Below are positions 49,718-58,262 of a stretch of 62,708 nt of DNA, one piece after another. Each line of letters begins with the position of its first letter. Position 1 is the stretch's first letter. The notes below the pieces were generated by a model. The model was not told the DNA's origin. It did no database searches and saw only the letters and a program-made list of their open reading frames with translations. Location of the stretch: the NCBI GenBank assembly GCA_024398965.1, contig JAKSIF010000015.1:1-62708 (forward strand), written 5' to 3'. Both the position numbers and the translations under genes were made by a program. Source of the stretch: Fibrobacter sp. GTDB lineage: Bacteria > Fibrobacterota > Fibrobacteria > Fibrobacterales > Fibrobacteraceae.

Positions 49718-50998
49718 CTATTTTCGGATGGAACGGTGGCCACTGCCCGTGGGATCCGTATTCATTTTAGATAAAGGTATACGTCCTTCGTATACAAAGC
49801 CCAAGAAGAAATGATGGAGCAGCCCCCAGCGGTTACGCCCCGTAACGGGATTTTCGTAATCCACCATCTTGGCAAGCCACTGGAGCTTCGGGGATATGTA
49901 AAGAACATCACCCACAGGAAGGCGTTTCATCACCTGGATTCCTCCAATGTAGGCCATATTCATAGACGAATCCTTGTCAACCACAAATTCCACAAATCCA
50001 ATGCCAGCCAAGGCATCAACGACAAAGGAACCTATTTCAAAACTGTAGCCAAAAATTCCATCCAACCCCGTTGCAGATGAGTTGTGTCCCAAAATACCGT
50101 CCATCTGGAGTTGGAACAGAAGATGATGGTACTGGAACCGCCCAGCAAATCCCAGAGCCACAGTTTCGTCAACATCTTCAAAGGGCGAACCCAGCAATGT
50201 CTTTCCAAAATTTAGTCCAATACCCATACTGAACTTATCATCTTCGCGATCATAATTTTCAAGCAGGCTTACAGTTTCCTCGTCCATGAGATTTTGGATG
50301 GCAGCTTTATAGCGGCTTTCCGGATATTTTTCCAAAAAGTTATCGCGGACTTTCATAATCCAGGAATAATCAACATCAAACTTTTCATTCCGGCCAAGGG
50401 GACTTTCGTTATCAAACCATAGCCCCGCCCAGGATTCCGTAATATCATACACCACACCAGTGGTCGTCTTCCCCACGCTTTTTGCAATTGTAGCAAGCCT
50501 ACTTTCGTTAAATAATTTATCCGAAACAAGTTTCACCAAAACCCAGGAGCTATGGGGAATATCCATCAACATTTCCCGCTTGGAACTTGCAAATAAAAAA
50601 TTGTACTTGGCTATGGTAAAATCCAGCAGTAGGTTGTACGCCGCATTATCCTCGTCGGTAGCGATTCGCCCCTTTTCTTCGCGGCCCCTAAAATAGGCAT
50701 ACTTCGTGTATACATCAAGCATTTCATGAGCGCCCCTTTGTTCCTGGTAAAGTGTGTAGGTAACTTCCACCAACTTGTCTAGGCGATTCTTATCAGCACA
50801 GATTTTTGTTTCTACCTGGGGCCCATATTCAACAACAAAGTCCAAAAGTTCCAAATGCCTTCGGGCAGAATCAGCAACTTCATTCTCGTTAAACAAACCA
50901 AGCAAATACCGGTCAAAGGTGCAGGCATCCATTTGCCCTGCCGCAGAAAACGAACAAAGCATCAACAGCACAATAAGAATGTTTTTCAGAGAGCGCAT
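49718..50998 (-). CDS. secreted protein, paralog B of a tandem pair
   Basis: 426 residues. A signal peptide (IVLLMLCSFSAAGQ) is followed by an alpha-helical half (DACTFDRYLLGLFNENEVAD, YTKYAYFRGREEKGRI, DNAAYNLLLDFTIAKYNFLFA) and, from about residue 255, a beta-strand-rich half with alternating residues (FSMGIGLNFGKTLLGSPFEDV, GLDGIFGYSFEIGSFVVDALAGIGF) resembling a small outer membrane barrel. It begins within the stop of its paralog (TAATG), so both are translated in tandem. I recognise no family. Confidence 0.65.
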   Translation of the reverse strand: MRSLKNILIVLLMLCSFSAAGQMDACTFDRYLLGLFNENEVADSARRHLELLDFVVEYGPQVETKICADKNRLDKLVEVTYTLYQEQRGAHEMLDVYTKYAYFRGREEKGRIATDEDNAAYNLLLDFTIAKYNFLFASSKREMLMDIPHSSWVLVKLVSDKLFNESRLATIAKSVGKTTTGVVYDITESWAGLWFDNESPLGRNEKFDVDYSWIMKVRDNFLEKYPESRYKAAIQNLMDEETVSLLENYDREDDKFSMGIGLNFGKTLLGSPFEDVDETVALGFAGRFQYHHLLFQLQMDGILGHNSSATGLDGIFGYSFEIGSFVVDALAGIGFVEFVVDKDSSMNMAYIGGIQVMKRLPVGDVLYISPKLQWLAKMVDYENPVTGRNRWGLLHHFFLGFVYEGRIPLSKMNTDPTGSGHRSIRK

Positions 50999-52293
50999 TA
51001 TAGGCCCGCTTCTACATCATGGTCCCAGATCATAAATTCAAGGGAAATCCCTGCATAGAACTGGTTAACAACACCCCAACGCCTACGGCTACTTAAGGGC
51101 GAGTCAAATTTCATCGCCTTTACGGACCACTGAACCTTGGGCACCAGGGCCGCATTGGTGTGCAGATGAATCCGCTTTAGAGCCTGCACACCCAAGAGTC
51201 CAATCTTTGAAGACGTAGTATCCGCCCCCATAAAGAACTGGTCAAAGCCAAATCCCGCAAGAGGATCCACTTCAAAAGTTCCAAAGTCAAAGGCGTAACC
51301 CAGAATTCCTTCCAAGCCCATGGCAGAAAGGCTATGGTCAATGTACATGTCGCCCTGCAACTGCAACACAGCGCGACCAAAACGGAAACGGGCATGGGGA
51401 ACAGAAACAGAAACTTTTTCCCCTACAGGATCAAAGGCGGACGACAACAGGGATTTGCCGACCATGGCACCCACGCTAAAGACAAAGACAATTTCGTCAT
51501 CCCTACGACTTTCTATTTCATGCTCTTCCTGATTTTCTGCAAGGGCAGCCATTAAACTGTCATCAATCATCAAATCAAGAATAGGCGCATAAGTGCTGTA
51601 TTCGCTTCGATAATAGACTGTTTCATAACCCCGTAAAAAATTTTGCAGCCATTGGTATTGACTGGAACTGTACTTAGGATGAACATTCCAATAAAACGGA
51701 ACAACTTTCTCCAATTCAGACCGCATAATCTCAAGGGAAACTCCATTTTCAGCAGCCAACCTGGTAACGAGAAATTCATCCAGAACAGCATCCCACTTTG
51801 ATTCAAATCCATACCGTTTATAGTTTCTCTTAACTCCTGCCAGGAACATGGTATTTTTCACATGGGCAAAGTGACGGTCATACTTTGCAATCATAAGGTC
51901 CAATGCAAAATTGTAGAAGGCATTGTCCTCGTACGTGTAACCGCTCTCCTCGCCACCCGCAAAATAGACATACTTCGTATAGGCCACGTCGTATTCCGGC
52001 AAATCCTTGTCGGTCTTGCTTCTATTAAAAAGTTTGGAAACCTTTTGGGACAAAAATTCATACCGGACACTGTCTGCACAAACAGAATGTCTTACCAAAG
52101 AGCCTTCCTTCAAGAATAAATCCAGAACCGTCCTGTAATTGGATGGGGCATTTTCATTGGCAATAAAGGCGTCGATGACCTTGTCATCAAAATCGCAGGC
52201 ATCATATTCCCCGGTCTGGGAATAGCACAAGCTTACCGCACAAAGCAAAAGCGCGATAAATCCATGAATCCAACCTAGCCCTAATTTCAACAA
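50998..52293 (-). CDS. secreted protein, paralog A of a tandem pair
   Basis: 431 residues. Same plan as its neighbour: signal peptide (FIALLLCAVSLCYSQ), YDACDFDDKVIDAFIANEN, YTKYVYFAGGEESGYTYEDNAFYNFALDLMIAKYDRHFA, and a beta-rich end with VFSVGAMVGKSLLSSAFDPV, GLEGILGYAFDFGTFEVDPLAGFGFDQF and FYAGISLEF. These aligned blocks show clear homology over the full length, at modest identity. The first codon is TTG at 52293 (AAGGGA upstream); no ATG is suitably placed. Probably outer-membrane associated; role unknown. Confidence 0.65.
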   Translation of the reverse strand: MLKLGLGWIHGFIALLLCAVSLCYSQTGEYDACDFDDKVIDAFIANENAPSNYRTVLDLFLKEGSLVRHSVCADSVRYEFLSQKVSKLFNRSKTDKDLPEYDVAYTKYVYFAGGEESGYTYEDNAFYNFALDLMIAKYDRHFAHVKNTMFLAGVKRNYKRYGFESKWDAVLDEFLVTRLAAENGVSLEIMRSELEKVVPFYWNVHPKYSSSQYQWLQNFLRGYETVYYRSEYSTYAPILDLMIDDSLMAALAENQEEHEIESRRDDEIVFVFSVGAMVGKSLLSSAFDPVGEKVSVSVPHARFRFGRAVLQLQGDMYIDHSLSAMGLEGILGYAFDFGTFEVDPLAGFGFDQFFMGADTTSSKIGLLGVQALKRIHLHTNAALVPKVQWSVKAMKFDSPLSSRRRWGVVNQFYAGISLEFMIWDHDVEAGL

Positions 52294-52343
52294 AATCCCT
52301 TCCCCAAAAGCGAACTATACAGGTCTCGATGACAAGAGAGCCG

Positions 52344-52943
52344 CTACCCCTCTTTTTTCTCAGCCTTGCGTCCCTTCGCAATGGCTTCTTTTGCCAGCTG
52401 GTCCACCAGTTCGTTCCACTTGACGCCGGTGTGGGCGGCAACCTTTTCGAACTGGACGCGGTGCAGGTAAGGTTGGGCGGCGGTTACATAACGCTTGGCA
52501 ATGTTGCTCTTTGCAGCCCATTCGCCTTTGGCCCAACGGGCGATTCCTTCGTAGTCGTGGCAAATAACACCATTTTTGTCGTGGGCGTCCAGCCAGCGCA
52601 TGGCCTGGTAGCTAGCCATCACTTCGCCGTCGATGTTGCGGCTCTCGGCCTCAAAGGCGGTAAGGCCGTTTCCGCGGGCAAGTTCCTTGTCATCTTCTGT
52701 CACAACAAAAGCCCAACCGGAATAGGGATAGCCAGGCGAAAAAGAACCGTCCACAAACACGCGGATTCCACCGGGCGTTGGAGCGGCCATCCCAGAGATC
52801 CAAGCCTCCGCATCAGCCTTAGTTCCGAAGGATTTGAACAGCACTCCCTTTACCCCATGGGTCAGTTTTTCACATTCATCCCAAGTGGTTACGATTTTGC
52901 TTTCTGTAGGGGTCTTAATTGCATAGAACTTCGGTTTAGCCAT
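52344..52943 (-). CDS. ribonuclease H with viroplasmin-like N-terminal domain
   Basis: 199 residues. The first about 50 (KFYAIKTPTESKIVTTWDECEKLTHGVKGVLFKSFGTKADAEAWI) form the small caulimovirus viroplasmin/RNase H1 hybrid-binding domain. The catalytic part has Asp in IRVFVDGSFSPGYPYSGWAFV, Glu in NIDGEVMASYQAMRWL, a third Asp in VICHDYEGIARWAKGEW, and VKWNELVDQLAKEAI at the end. It removes RNA from RNA-DNA hybrids. The domain order matches RNase HI of eukaryotic type, found in scattered bacteria. Confidence 0.88.
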   Translation of the reverse strand: MAKPKFYAIKTPTESKIVTTWDECEKLTHGVKGVLFKSFGTKADAEAWISGMAAPTPGGIRVFVDGSFSPGYPYSGWAFVVTEDDKELARGNGLTAFEAESRNIDGEVMASYQAMRWLDAHDKNGVICHDYEGIARWAKGEWAAKSNIAKRYVTAAQPYLHRVQFEKVAAHTGVKWNELVDQLAKEAIAKGRKAEKKEG

Positions 52944-52990
52944 ACCTCTAATTTAGTATATTTTGAACCGTATTTGCTCATGGAGTCACA

Positions 52991-53539
52991 GTGAAACCCT
53001 CACCGTATTTTGCAGACCGTTTCCGCTACTTTTTTAAGAGATTCAGCAGTCAGGAATCCCTGTTCCGCTGGTTTTTGAAACAGGCTGGCGAAGACTCCGG
53101 AGCTTTCAATTTTCCAGAAGCCCTGAGGGGATCCCCCAAGACATTGCTGATCCTCCCCCGAGACATGGAACATGCCTCCAATTTTATGCATGCCATGCCC
53201 CAGTCATTCTTCCAGAACGCCCTGCTCTGCGCCCACGAATCCCTACATGCCGTTATCTCGGCTAAGCGAGCCCAGGCAATCTACTTTAGCGATTTGGAAT
53301 GCCGTTTTGGCGAAATCGCCTTTGCGACTCTGGAAGAAAAAATCAAGGCCTTTGCACCCCAGGTGGTTATTTACGTAGGCGAAGTATTTCTCCCCCGTCT
53401 ATACCTGGCCAAGGTCAGCGGAGCATCCTGCCGAATCGGTTTCTGTTCCGAAAAATGCTATCCCTTCTTGAACTTGAGCCTGCAACCGGACAAGTCCTCT
53501 GAAGCATCCCTTATCGCCCAGTACTACGGAATCAAGTAA
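52991..53539 (+). CDS. hypothetical protein, possible short GT9-like fold
   Basis: 182 residues from GTG (GGAG upstream). A positively charged aromatic start (YFADRFRYFFKRFSSQESLFRWFLKQAG) precedes alternating strands and helices: KTLLILPRDMEHASNFMHAMPQSFF, AIYFSDLECRFGEIAFATLEEKIKAFAPQVVIYVGEVFLPRLYLAKVSGASCRIGFC. This pattern looks like the N-terminal Rossmann half of family 9 glycosyltransferases (heptosyltransferase-like), but the C-terminal nucleotide-binding half is absent. Function is uncertain. The stop overlaps the PHP gene start (TAATG). Confidence 0.55.
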   Translation: MKPSPYFADRFRYFFKRFSSQESLFRWFLKQAGEDSGAFNFPEALRGSPKTLLILPRDMEHASNFMHAMPQSFFQNALLCAHESLHAVISAKRAQAIYFSDLECRFGEIAFATLEEKIKAFAPQVVIYVGEVFLPRLYLAKVSGASCRIGFCSEKCYPFLNLSLQPDKSSEASLIAQYYGIK

Positions 53540-54411
53540 TGCAGAAAGGCTTTTCCACCATCATTACCGAAAACGGCGGCTATGCAGACCTCCATCTGCA
53601 TACCAAGCTCTCCGACGGTACCCTGGAAGTGGAAGAACTTCTGACCTTGTGCAAGCGCAAGGGTTTACGTTGCATTTCCATTACCGATCACGACAACCTG
53701 GACAGCTATAATCTGGCTGCGGAACCGGCCAAGAATATCGGCCTGGAGATTATTCCTGGCATCGAGATTTCCGCCGTATGGCAGGGCAAGGACATCCATA
53801 TCCTTGGATACTACTGCGACCCTACCAACCTGGCCCTGAACATGGAGCTCCAGGATTTCGCCAAGCAGCGAGTAACCCGCGTAAAGGCAATCATCAAGAA
53901 ATTGAACGCCCTGGGTATCGACATCACTTTCGAAAAGGTCTTGAGCTACTGCAAGGGCAAGGTCATCGGCCGCCCCCACATTGCCATGTCCATGGTGGAT
54001 GAAGAATACATCGGTAGCTTCTCCGAAGCCTTTACCAAGTACCTGGGCGACGGTTGCATCGCATTCGTTGAAAAGAAAGGCCTCAATCCTCAGCAGACCA
54101 TCCGCCTTATCGAAAACGCAGGCGGCATCGCAGTGCTTGCCCACCCCTACAAATCCGGTGTCAGCGACGAGTTCATCGAGGACATGGTGGAATGGGGCAT
54201 CCAGGGTATCGAAGTCTACAGCCCGGCCCAGAAGGGTGCCGTTGGCAGAAAGTACAAGGAAATGGCCGCCCACTACGGTCTGGTTGGTACAGGCGGATCC
54301 GATTTCCACACCGAAAGCGGAACCTACCCGCCTAACTGCATGAAGATGCCTTACACCGTGGTACAGGCACTTCGTGAACGCCGTGAAAAGTCCCGTGCCG
54401 AATGGTACTAG
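53539..54411 (+). CDS. PHP-domain phosphoesterase (TrpH/RNase AM-like)
   Basis: 290 residues. PHP motifs: YADLHLHTKLSDGTLEVEELL, CISITDHDNLDSY, IIPGIEISAVWQGKDIHILGYYCD, GRPHIAMSMVD, GGIAVLAHPYKS and VGTGGSDFHTESG; these His and Asp residues bind a trinuclear metal site. The insertion between residues 95 and 155 is typical of YciV/TrpH, which hydrolyses 3',5'-nucleotide bisphosphates and trims RNA 5' ends. Translationally coupled to the gene before it. Confidence 0.88.
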   Translation: MQKGFSTIITENGGYADLHLHTKLSDGTLEVEELLTLCKRKGLRCISITDHDNLDSYNLAAEPAKNIGLEIIPGIEISAVWQGKDIHILGYYCDPTNLALNMELQDFAKQRVTRVKAIIKKLNALGIDITFEKVLSYCKGKVIGRPHIAMSMVDEEYIGSFSEAFTKYLGDGCIAFVEKKGLNPQQTIRLIENAGGIAVLAHPYKSGVSDEFIEDMVEWGIQGIEVYSPAQKGAVGRKYKEMAAHYGLVGTGGSDFHTESGTYPPNCMKMPYTVVQALRERREKSRAEWY

Positions 54412-54422
54412 TCGTATCCAAG

Positions 54423-56432
54423 ATGCTTCGCCTACTGCTGTTCGCCGTTTTAGCCTTTATAGCCTTTGCAAACGCCGAGGTTATCCACCCCACCAAGTAT
54501 AGGCAACCCGCCCCCAGTGACAGTCTGTTCCAGACGCCCTGGGGCCCGGATCCCGCACCTCGAGAAACCGACGCCGGCCGTTGGGTTCTCCCACTTCGTG
54601 AAGTCATGCAGAGAACCTACGACCTGTCCGGACAAAAATCCGAATGGGTCCTGGGCACATCCATCTTGGGAAGCCCGGAACCGGATGCAGACATCTTGGG
54701 CATAGGCTCCCTCAGCCGCAGGTACCCAAGCAAGCTGGCCGGTCTGTATACCACCCGTCTTGGTTACGACGGGAGCGCCCTGGGGCTGAACGGCGAAAAC
54801 GGAATCCTGTTTGAACAGCGAAAGGGCATTCCCGTAGACACCCCCATTACCGACCTTAACTGGGAGCGCCCCGCCTTTAGCGGAAATGCCCTGCGCCTGG
54901 AATTTCGTCGACTGGTGACCGACTCTGTCACCCTGGACCTGGGCTTGACGAGCCATTCCGATGTGGACTCCAAGGAGTACAGCTACACCAACGTAACCCA
55001 CTCCCCCTATTTCTCCCTCGGTCGCGACTCCACCCAGATTCCTTTTGGCGGCAGAAACATTGCCATGAACAGCATGCATATCCAGCCTATGCTGACCTGG
55101 CGTTTCGGCCTTGGCAAGGCCTACGTCAAGATGAACTATTTTGACCTTCATAACGCAGACAACCCGAACCACAAAGTTCTGCTGGATACTCTGGACTGGT
55201 CCATCCGCAACTTCCAGGCAGACCCCTACACCATTGACATTTCTACGGTTACCTACGGTGCAGGCCTTGAACTTTACCTCACCCGCAAGTTGACATTCAG
55301 CACAGACTTCACTTACGGCAATCACGAAATCGAAGAGGATTCCCTGCCCCACTTTGTAAGCGGCGTCAAGGAATACCAGGATACCCTAGGCAGAACCCTA
55401 CAGGATACACTCTACTACGATACGACCAAGCTCGTCAATTACGAGACCATGCTTGGAAGTTTCGGCATTGCCTATCACACGCTGTTGAATCCGGCAATCC
55501 GCCTGAAGTACGAATTCATTAACGCCGATCACACCAGCAGCGACGACATTAAGCGAGATCACCAGCAGGACCGCGAAGTGGGCTACATAGAGATGTCTGA
55601 CACACTGTGGCGCCGTCTTATGTTCCGCACCCAATCGGGCATGCAGCGCAACAGTTCCGTGCGCGACAGCGTCGACTACGCCCAGGCCTATTCCATTGAC
55701 GCCACAGCCCTTTTGCCCTTCCACCTGCGTCTGAGCGGAAGCATCCGCCATGACAACAAGTTCCCCGACGTGGACCAAATCCGCTTTGACGAAACGGGAC
55801 GATTGGCCTTCCACCGTAAGGACCTGAAGTACGAAGAAAGAACACGCATGGCCACAAACATCGGATGGCAGATGCGCAACGTTTTCTACGGGATTGGACT
55901 ACGCAAGGAACACGTGGACAACCTGATCAAGCCTCGCTGGGTCAAGTGGGGCTACGTAGATTCTACCAACACCCTGGATGAGGTCTACACCTGGACAAAC
56001 ATCGACCATGTGGAAACCTTCGACTGGATGTTCCAGGTGGGATTTGGACTTGGCAACTGGAGATTCTATCTGGAACGCGGTCAAGTTCTTGACCGAAGCC
56101 GCAGACTGCTGGACACTCCGGAACTTTACTACAAGGGAAGCATTCACTGGCAGAATCGCTTTGTATTTGACCGCCTCGGTGTCAGCATCCGTGTGGATTG
56201 GCAGTGGTTTAACGACCGTTACGACTGCACCATCGGCGAACACGGCGGACCGGAACTTGAACACCTGAAAAAGTACCTGGCCTTGGATTTCGAAGCCCGT
56301 ATGCAGATTCTGCAATTCGAGCTTTACTCCAGAATTGAAAATTTCAACCACAGCATCTATATGCCGGAATCGGGTTACACTCCCGAAGGGCTTAGATTTG
56401 CTTACGGTATCGTATGGACCTTCGGAAACTAG
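54423..56432 (+). CDS. predicted outer membrane beta-barrel protein
   Basis: 669 residues. A signal peptide (MLRLLLFAVLAFIAFANA) is followed by alternating hydrophobic/polar strands over its whole length with many Tyr, Trp, Arg and Asp residues, e.g. LRLEFRRLVTDSVTLDLGLTSHSDV, FYGIGLRKEHVDNLIKPRWVKWGYV, WRFYLERGQVLDRSRRLL, ending FEARMQILQFELYSRIENF and FAYGIVWTFGN, with a terminal-strand aromatic residue. This layout fits a large porin-like barrel of about 26-30 strands, but I do not recognise the family. Overlaps by 19 bp with the cyclase gene. MLRLLL chosen as start since it begins the signal sequence. Confidence 0.62.
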   Translation: MLRLLLFAVLAFIAFANAEVIHPTKYRQPAPSDSLFQTPWGPDPAPRETDAGRWVLPLREVMQRTYDLSGQKSEWVLGTSILGSPEPDADILGIGSLSRRYPSKLAGLYTTRLGYDGSALGLNGENGILFEQRKGIPVDTPITDLNWERPAFSGNALRLEFRRLVTDSVTLDLGLTSHSDVDSKEYSYTNVTHSPYFSLGRDSTQIPFGGRNIAMNSMHIQPMLTWRFGLGKAYVKMNYFDLHNADNPNHKVLLDTLDWSIRNFQADPYTIDISTVTYGAGLELYLTRKLTFSTDFTYGNHEIEEDSLPHFVSGVKEYQDTLGRTLQDTLYYDTTKLVNYETMLGSFGIAYHTLLNPAIRLKYEFINADHTSSDDIKRDHQQDREVGYIEMSDTLWRRLMFRTQSGMQRNSSVRDSVDYAQAYSIDATALLPFHLRLSGSIRHDNKFPDVDQIRFDETGRLAFHRKDLKYEERTRMATNIGWQMRNVFYGIGLRKEHVDNLIKPRWVKWGYVDSTNTLDEVYTWTNIDHVETFDWMFQVGFGLGNWRFYLERGQVLDRSRRLLDTPELYYKGSIHWQNRFVFDRLGVSIRVDWQWFNDRYDCTIGEHGGPELEHLKKYLALDFEARMQILQFELYSRIENFNHSIYMPESGYTPEGLRFAYGIVWTFGN

Positions 56433-57184
56433 CACAACTTATTCGCACAACCGTCATAGCCATGACCGTGCTTTCGGCAGTTGCTACGGCCGAAGCCCCG
56501 AGGATAACACCGACCATCGTGGACTCCATTCCCCACGAACAGAACCACTTTACCCAAGGACTGTTCTTTGATGGACTTGACCTGATCGAGACTACCGGAC
56601 AGTACGGAGAATCTGGACTTTACCGTCGAACCTTGAACGGCAAGATCCTGGATTCCGCAAGACTTGGCAAGCAGTACTTTGGCGAAGGATCCATTGCCGT
56701 CGGTGATGACATTTTCTACCTGACTTGGAAATCACGAAAGGCGTTTATTTACAATCGAAAGCCCTTCCAGAAAAAAGGAGAATTCCGTATTCCTACAGAG
56801 GGATGGGGACTGACCTACTGGAAAAGCGCACTCCTGATGAGTAACGGGTCCAATGAACTTCTACAGATTGCCCTAGGTGGATTCTACGTGGCAGGAGTCA
56901 TCTCCGTAACCGACGACGGTCGCCCGGTAAAGATGCTAAACGAACTTGAAGTCATCGGCGACATCCTCTACGCCAATATCTGGCAGACCGACGACATTGC
57001 CGTCATTGAACTGCCCAGCGGAAAAGTCCTGAAGTACCTGAACTTTTCCAAGAAAGCCGCCGAACTGCGACGCAAGTATCCAAATATGGATGTGCTGAAC
57101 GGAATCGCCTTCGATGGCAGGAACCTTTGGGTTACCGGTAAGGACTGGCCCTACATCTACAAGCTTTCAAGCGAGGGTCTATAA
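56414..57184 (+). CDS. glutaminyl-peptide cyclotransferase family protein
   Basis: 256 residues. After a signal (LIRTTVIAMTVLSAVATAEA) the beta-propeller sequence shows the glutamine cyclotransferase pattern: HEQNHFTQGLFFDGLDLIETTGQYGESGLYRRTL, YFGEGSIAVGDDIFYLTWKSRKAFIYNRK, EGWGLTYWKSALLMSNGSNELLQI, LYANIWQTDDIAVIELPSGKVLKYLNF and LNGIAFDGRNLWVTGKDWPYIYKL. It converts N-terminal Gln to pyroglutamate in exported proteins, which would protect surface proteins against aminopeptidases. In the same operon as the barrel (19-bp overlap) and DUF4416 (TAATG). Confidence 0.88.
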   Translation: MDLRKLAQLIRTTVIAMTVLSAVATAEAPRITPTIVDSIPHEQNHFTQGLFFDGLDLIETTGQYGESGLYRRTLNGKILDSARLGKQYFGEGSIAVGDDIFYLTWKSRKAFIYNRKPFQKKGEFRIPTEGWGLTYWKSALLMSNGSNELLQIALGGFYVAGVISVTDDGRPVKMLNELEVIGDILYANIWQTDDIAVIELPSGKVLKYLNFSKKAAELRRKYPNMDVLNGIAFDGRNLWVTGKDWPYIYKLSSEGL

Positions 57185-57771
57185 TGGGCGCCATCAGGGA
57201 ACCAGCCAAGGTTAAAATCATTGTCGGAATCCTGGCCAAGGACACCCAGGCTGTAGAAGCCGTACGAGAAACCCTTCGCCAAAAGTTCGGAGAAGAGGAT
57301 CTAAACCTATCCCCCTTCCCCTTCACATTCACCAACTACTATATCGACGAAATCGGAGCAGCCCCTGTGCGAGCTTTTTTCAGTTACGAACAGCTGGTGG
57401 ACCGTACTGACATTGTAGATATCAAGCTCTGGACCAACGACGTAGAACTCGCCATCGCCGAAGCAACAGGAACACCAGGACTTCGCCCAGTCAACCTGGA
57501 CCCGGGTTACATGACCCTGGGGCAGTTCTTCCTAGCAACAACCAAGGACCAGCGCCAACGCGTGTACATGCAGCGGGGCATTTTTGTGGAGCCCACCCTG
57601 TACTTCCAGGACGGGCATTTCCATGCCTTCGACTGGACTTATCGCGATTACCAGAGCGAGACTTACATCAAGTATCTTGAACAGGTCCGAGCAAGACTTG
57701 CTTATCAGCATTCCACGGGCCGCCCCTACGGGAAAAGGTGCGAGGTTCGAGGCTCCAAGCGCGAGATTTAA
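57184..57771 (+). CDS. DUF4416 family protein
   Basis: 195 residues with typical DUF4416 features: VKIIVGILAKD near the start, FGEEDLNLSPFPFTFTNYYIDEIG, and RPVNLDPGYMTLGQFFLATTKDQRQRVYMQRGIFVEPTLYFQDGHFHAFDWTYRDYQSETYIKYLEQVR. The function is unknown. The last 10 residues (CEVRGSKREI) appear to be read-through into the repetitive AT-rich region that follows, as they fall after the family's normal end. TAATG coupling to the cyclase gene. Confidence 0.8.
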   Translation: MGAIREPAKVKIIVGILAKDTQAVEAVRETLRQKFGEEDLNLSPFPFTFTNYYIDEIGAAPVRAFFSYEQLVDRTDIVDIKLWTNDVELAIAEATGTPGLRPVNLDPGYMTLGQFFLATTKDQRQRVYMQRGIFVEPTLYFQDGHFHAFDWTYRDYQSETYIKYLEQVRARLAYQHSTGRPYGKRCEVRGSKREI

Positions 57772-57875
57772 GGCGCGAGGATAGAGTTATGAGTTACAAA
57801 TTACGAATTACGAGATAAACATTTTTCACCTTTCATCTTTCATTTTTCACTATTCACTGTTAATTGTTAATTACT

Positions 57876-58247
57876 ATGCGCGCCGGAATTTTTACTGTTT
57901 TACTTCTCTGCTGTTCCAATGTCTTTATGACCTTCGCCTGGTACGGCAACCTTAAGCTCAAGGAAATGCACATCAGCACCGACTGGCCCTTGATTCTTGT
58001 CATCCTCGCCTCCTGGGGGCTGGCTCTTTTGGAATACTGCTTCATGATTCCCGCCAACTCCATCGGCAGCAAAATCAACGGCGGCCCCTTTAGCCTGATG
58101 CAGCTGAAAATCATCCAGGAAGCCATTTCCCTGACCGTTTTCACCACCATTGCCGTAACGGTTTTTCATACCGAGACTTTGCAATGGAACCACATCGTGG
58201 CATTCCTGCTGATTATCGCAGCCGTCTTTTTTGCATTTCTCAAATAG
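57876..58247 (+). CDS. small DMT-like membrane protein (DUF486)
   Basis: 123 residues with four helices: GIFTVLLLCCSNVFMTFAWYG, WPLILVILASWGLALLEYCFMIPAN, LMQLKIIQEAISLTVFTTIAVTVF, and HIVAFLLIIAAVFFAFL. The motif FMTFAWYG and YCFMIPANSIG is characteristic of DUF486, distantly related to the drug/metabolite transporter superfamily (EmrE-like dimers). Substrate unknown. Start MRAGIFT follows the AT-rich leader TTAATTGTTAATTACT without a ribosome site. Confidence 0.8.
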   Translation: MRAGIFTVLLLCCSNVFMTFAWYGNLKLKEMHISTDWPLILVILASWGLALLEYCFMIPANSIGSKINGGPFSLMQLKIIQEAISLTVFTTIAVTVFHTETLQWNHIVAFLLIIAAVFFAFLK

Positions 58248-58262
58248 AGTAAAGGATTTTCT

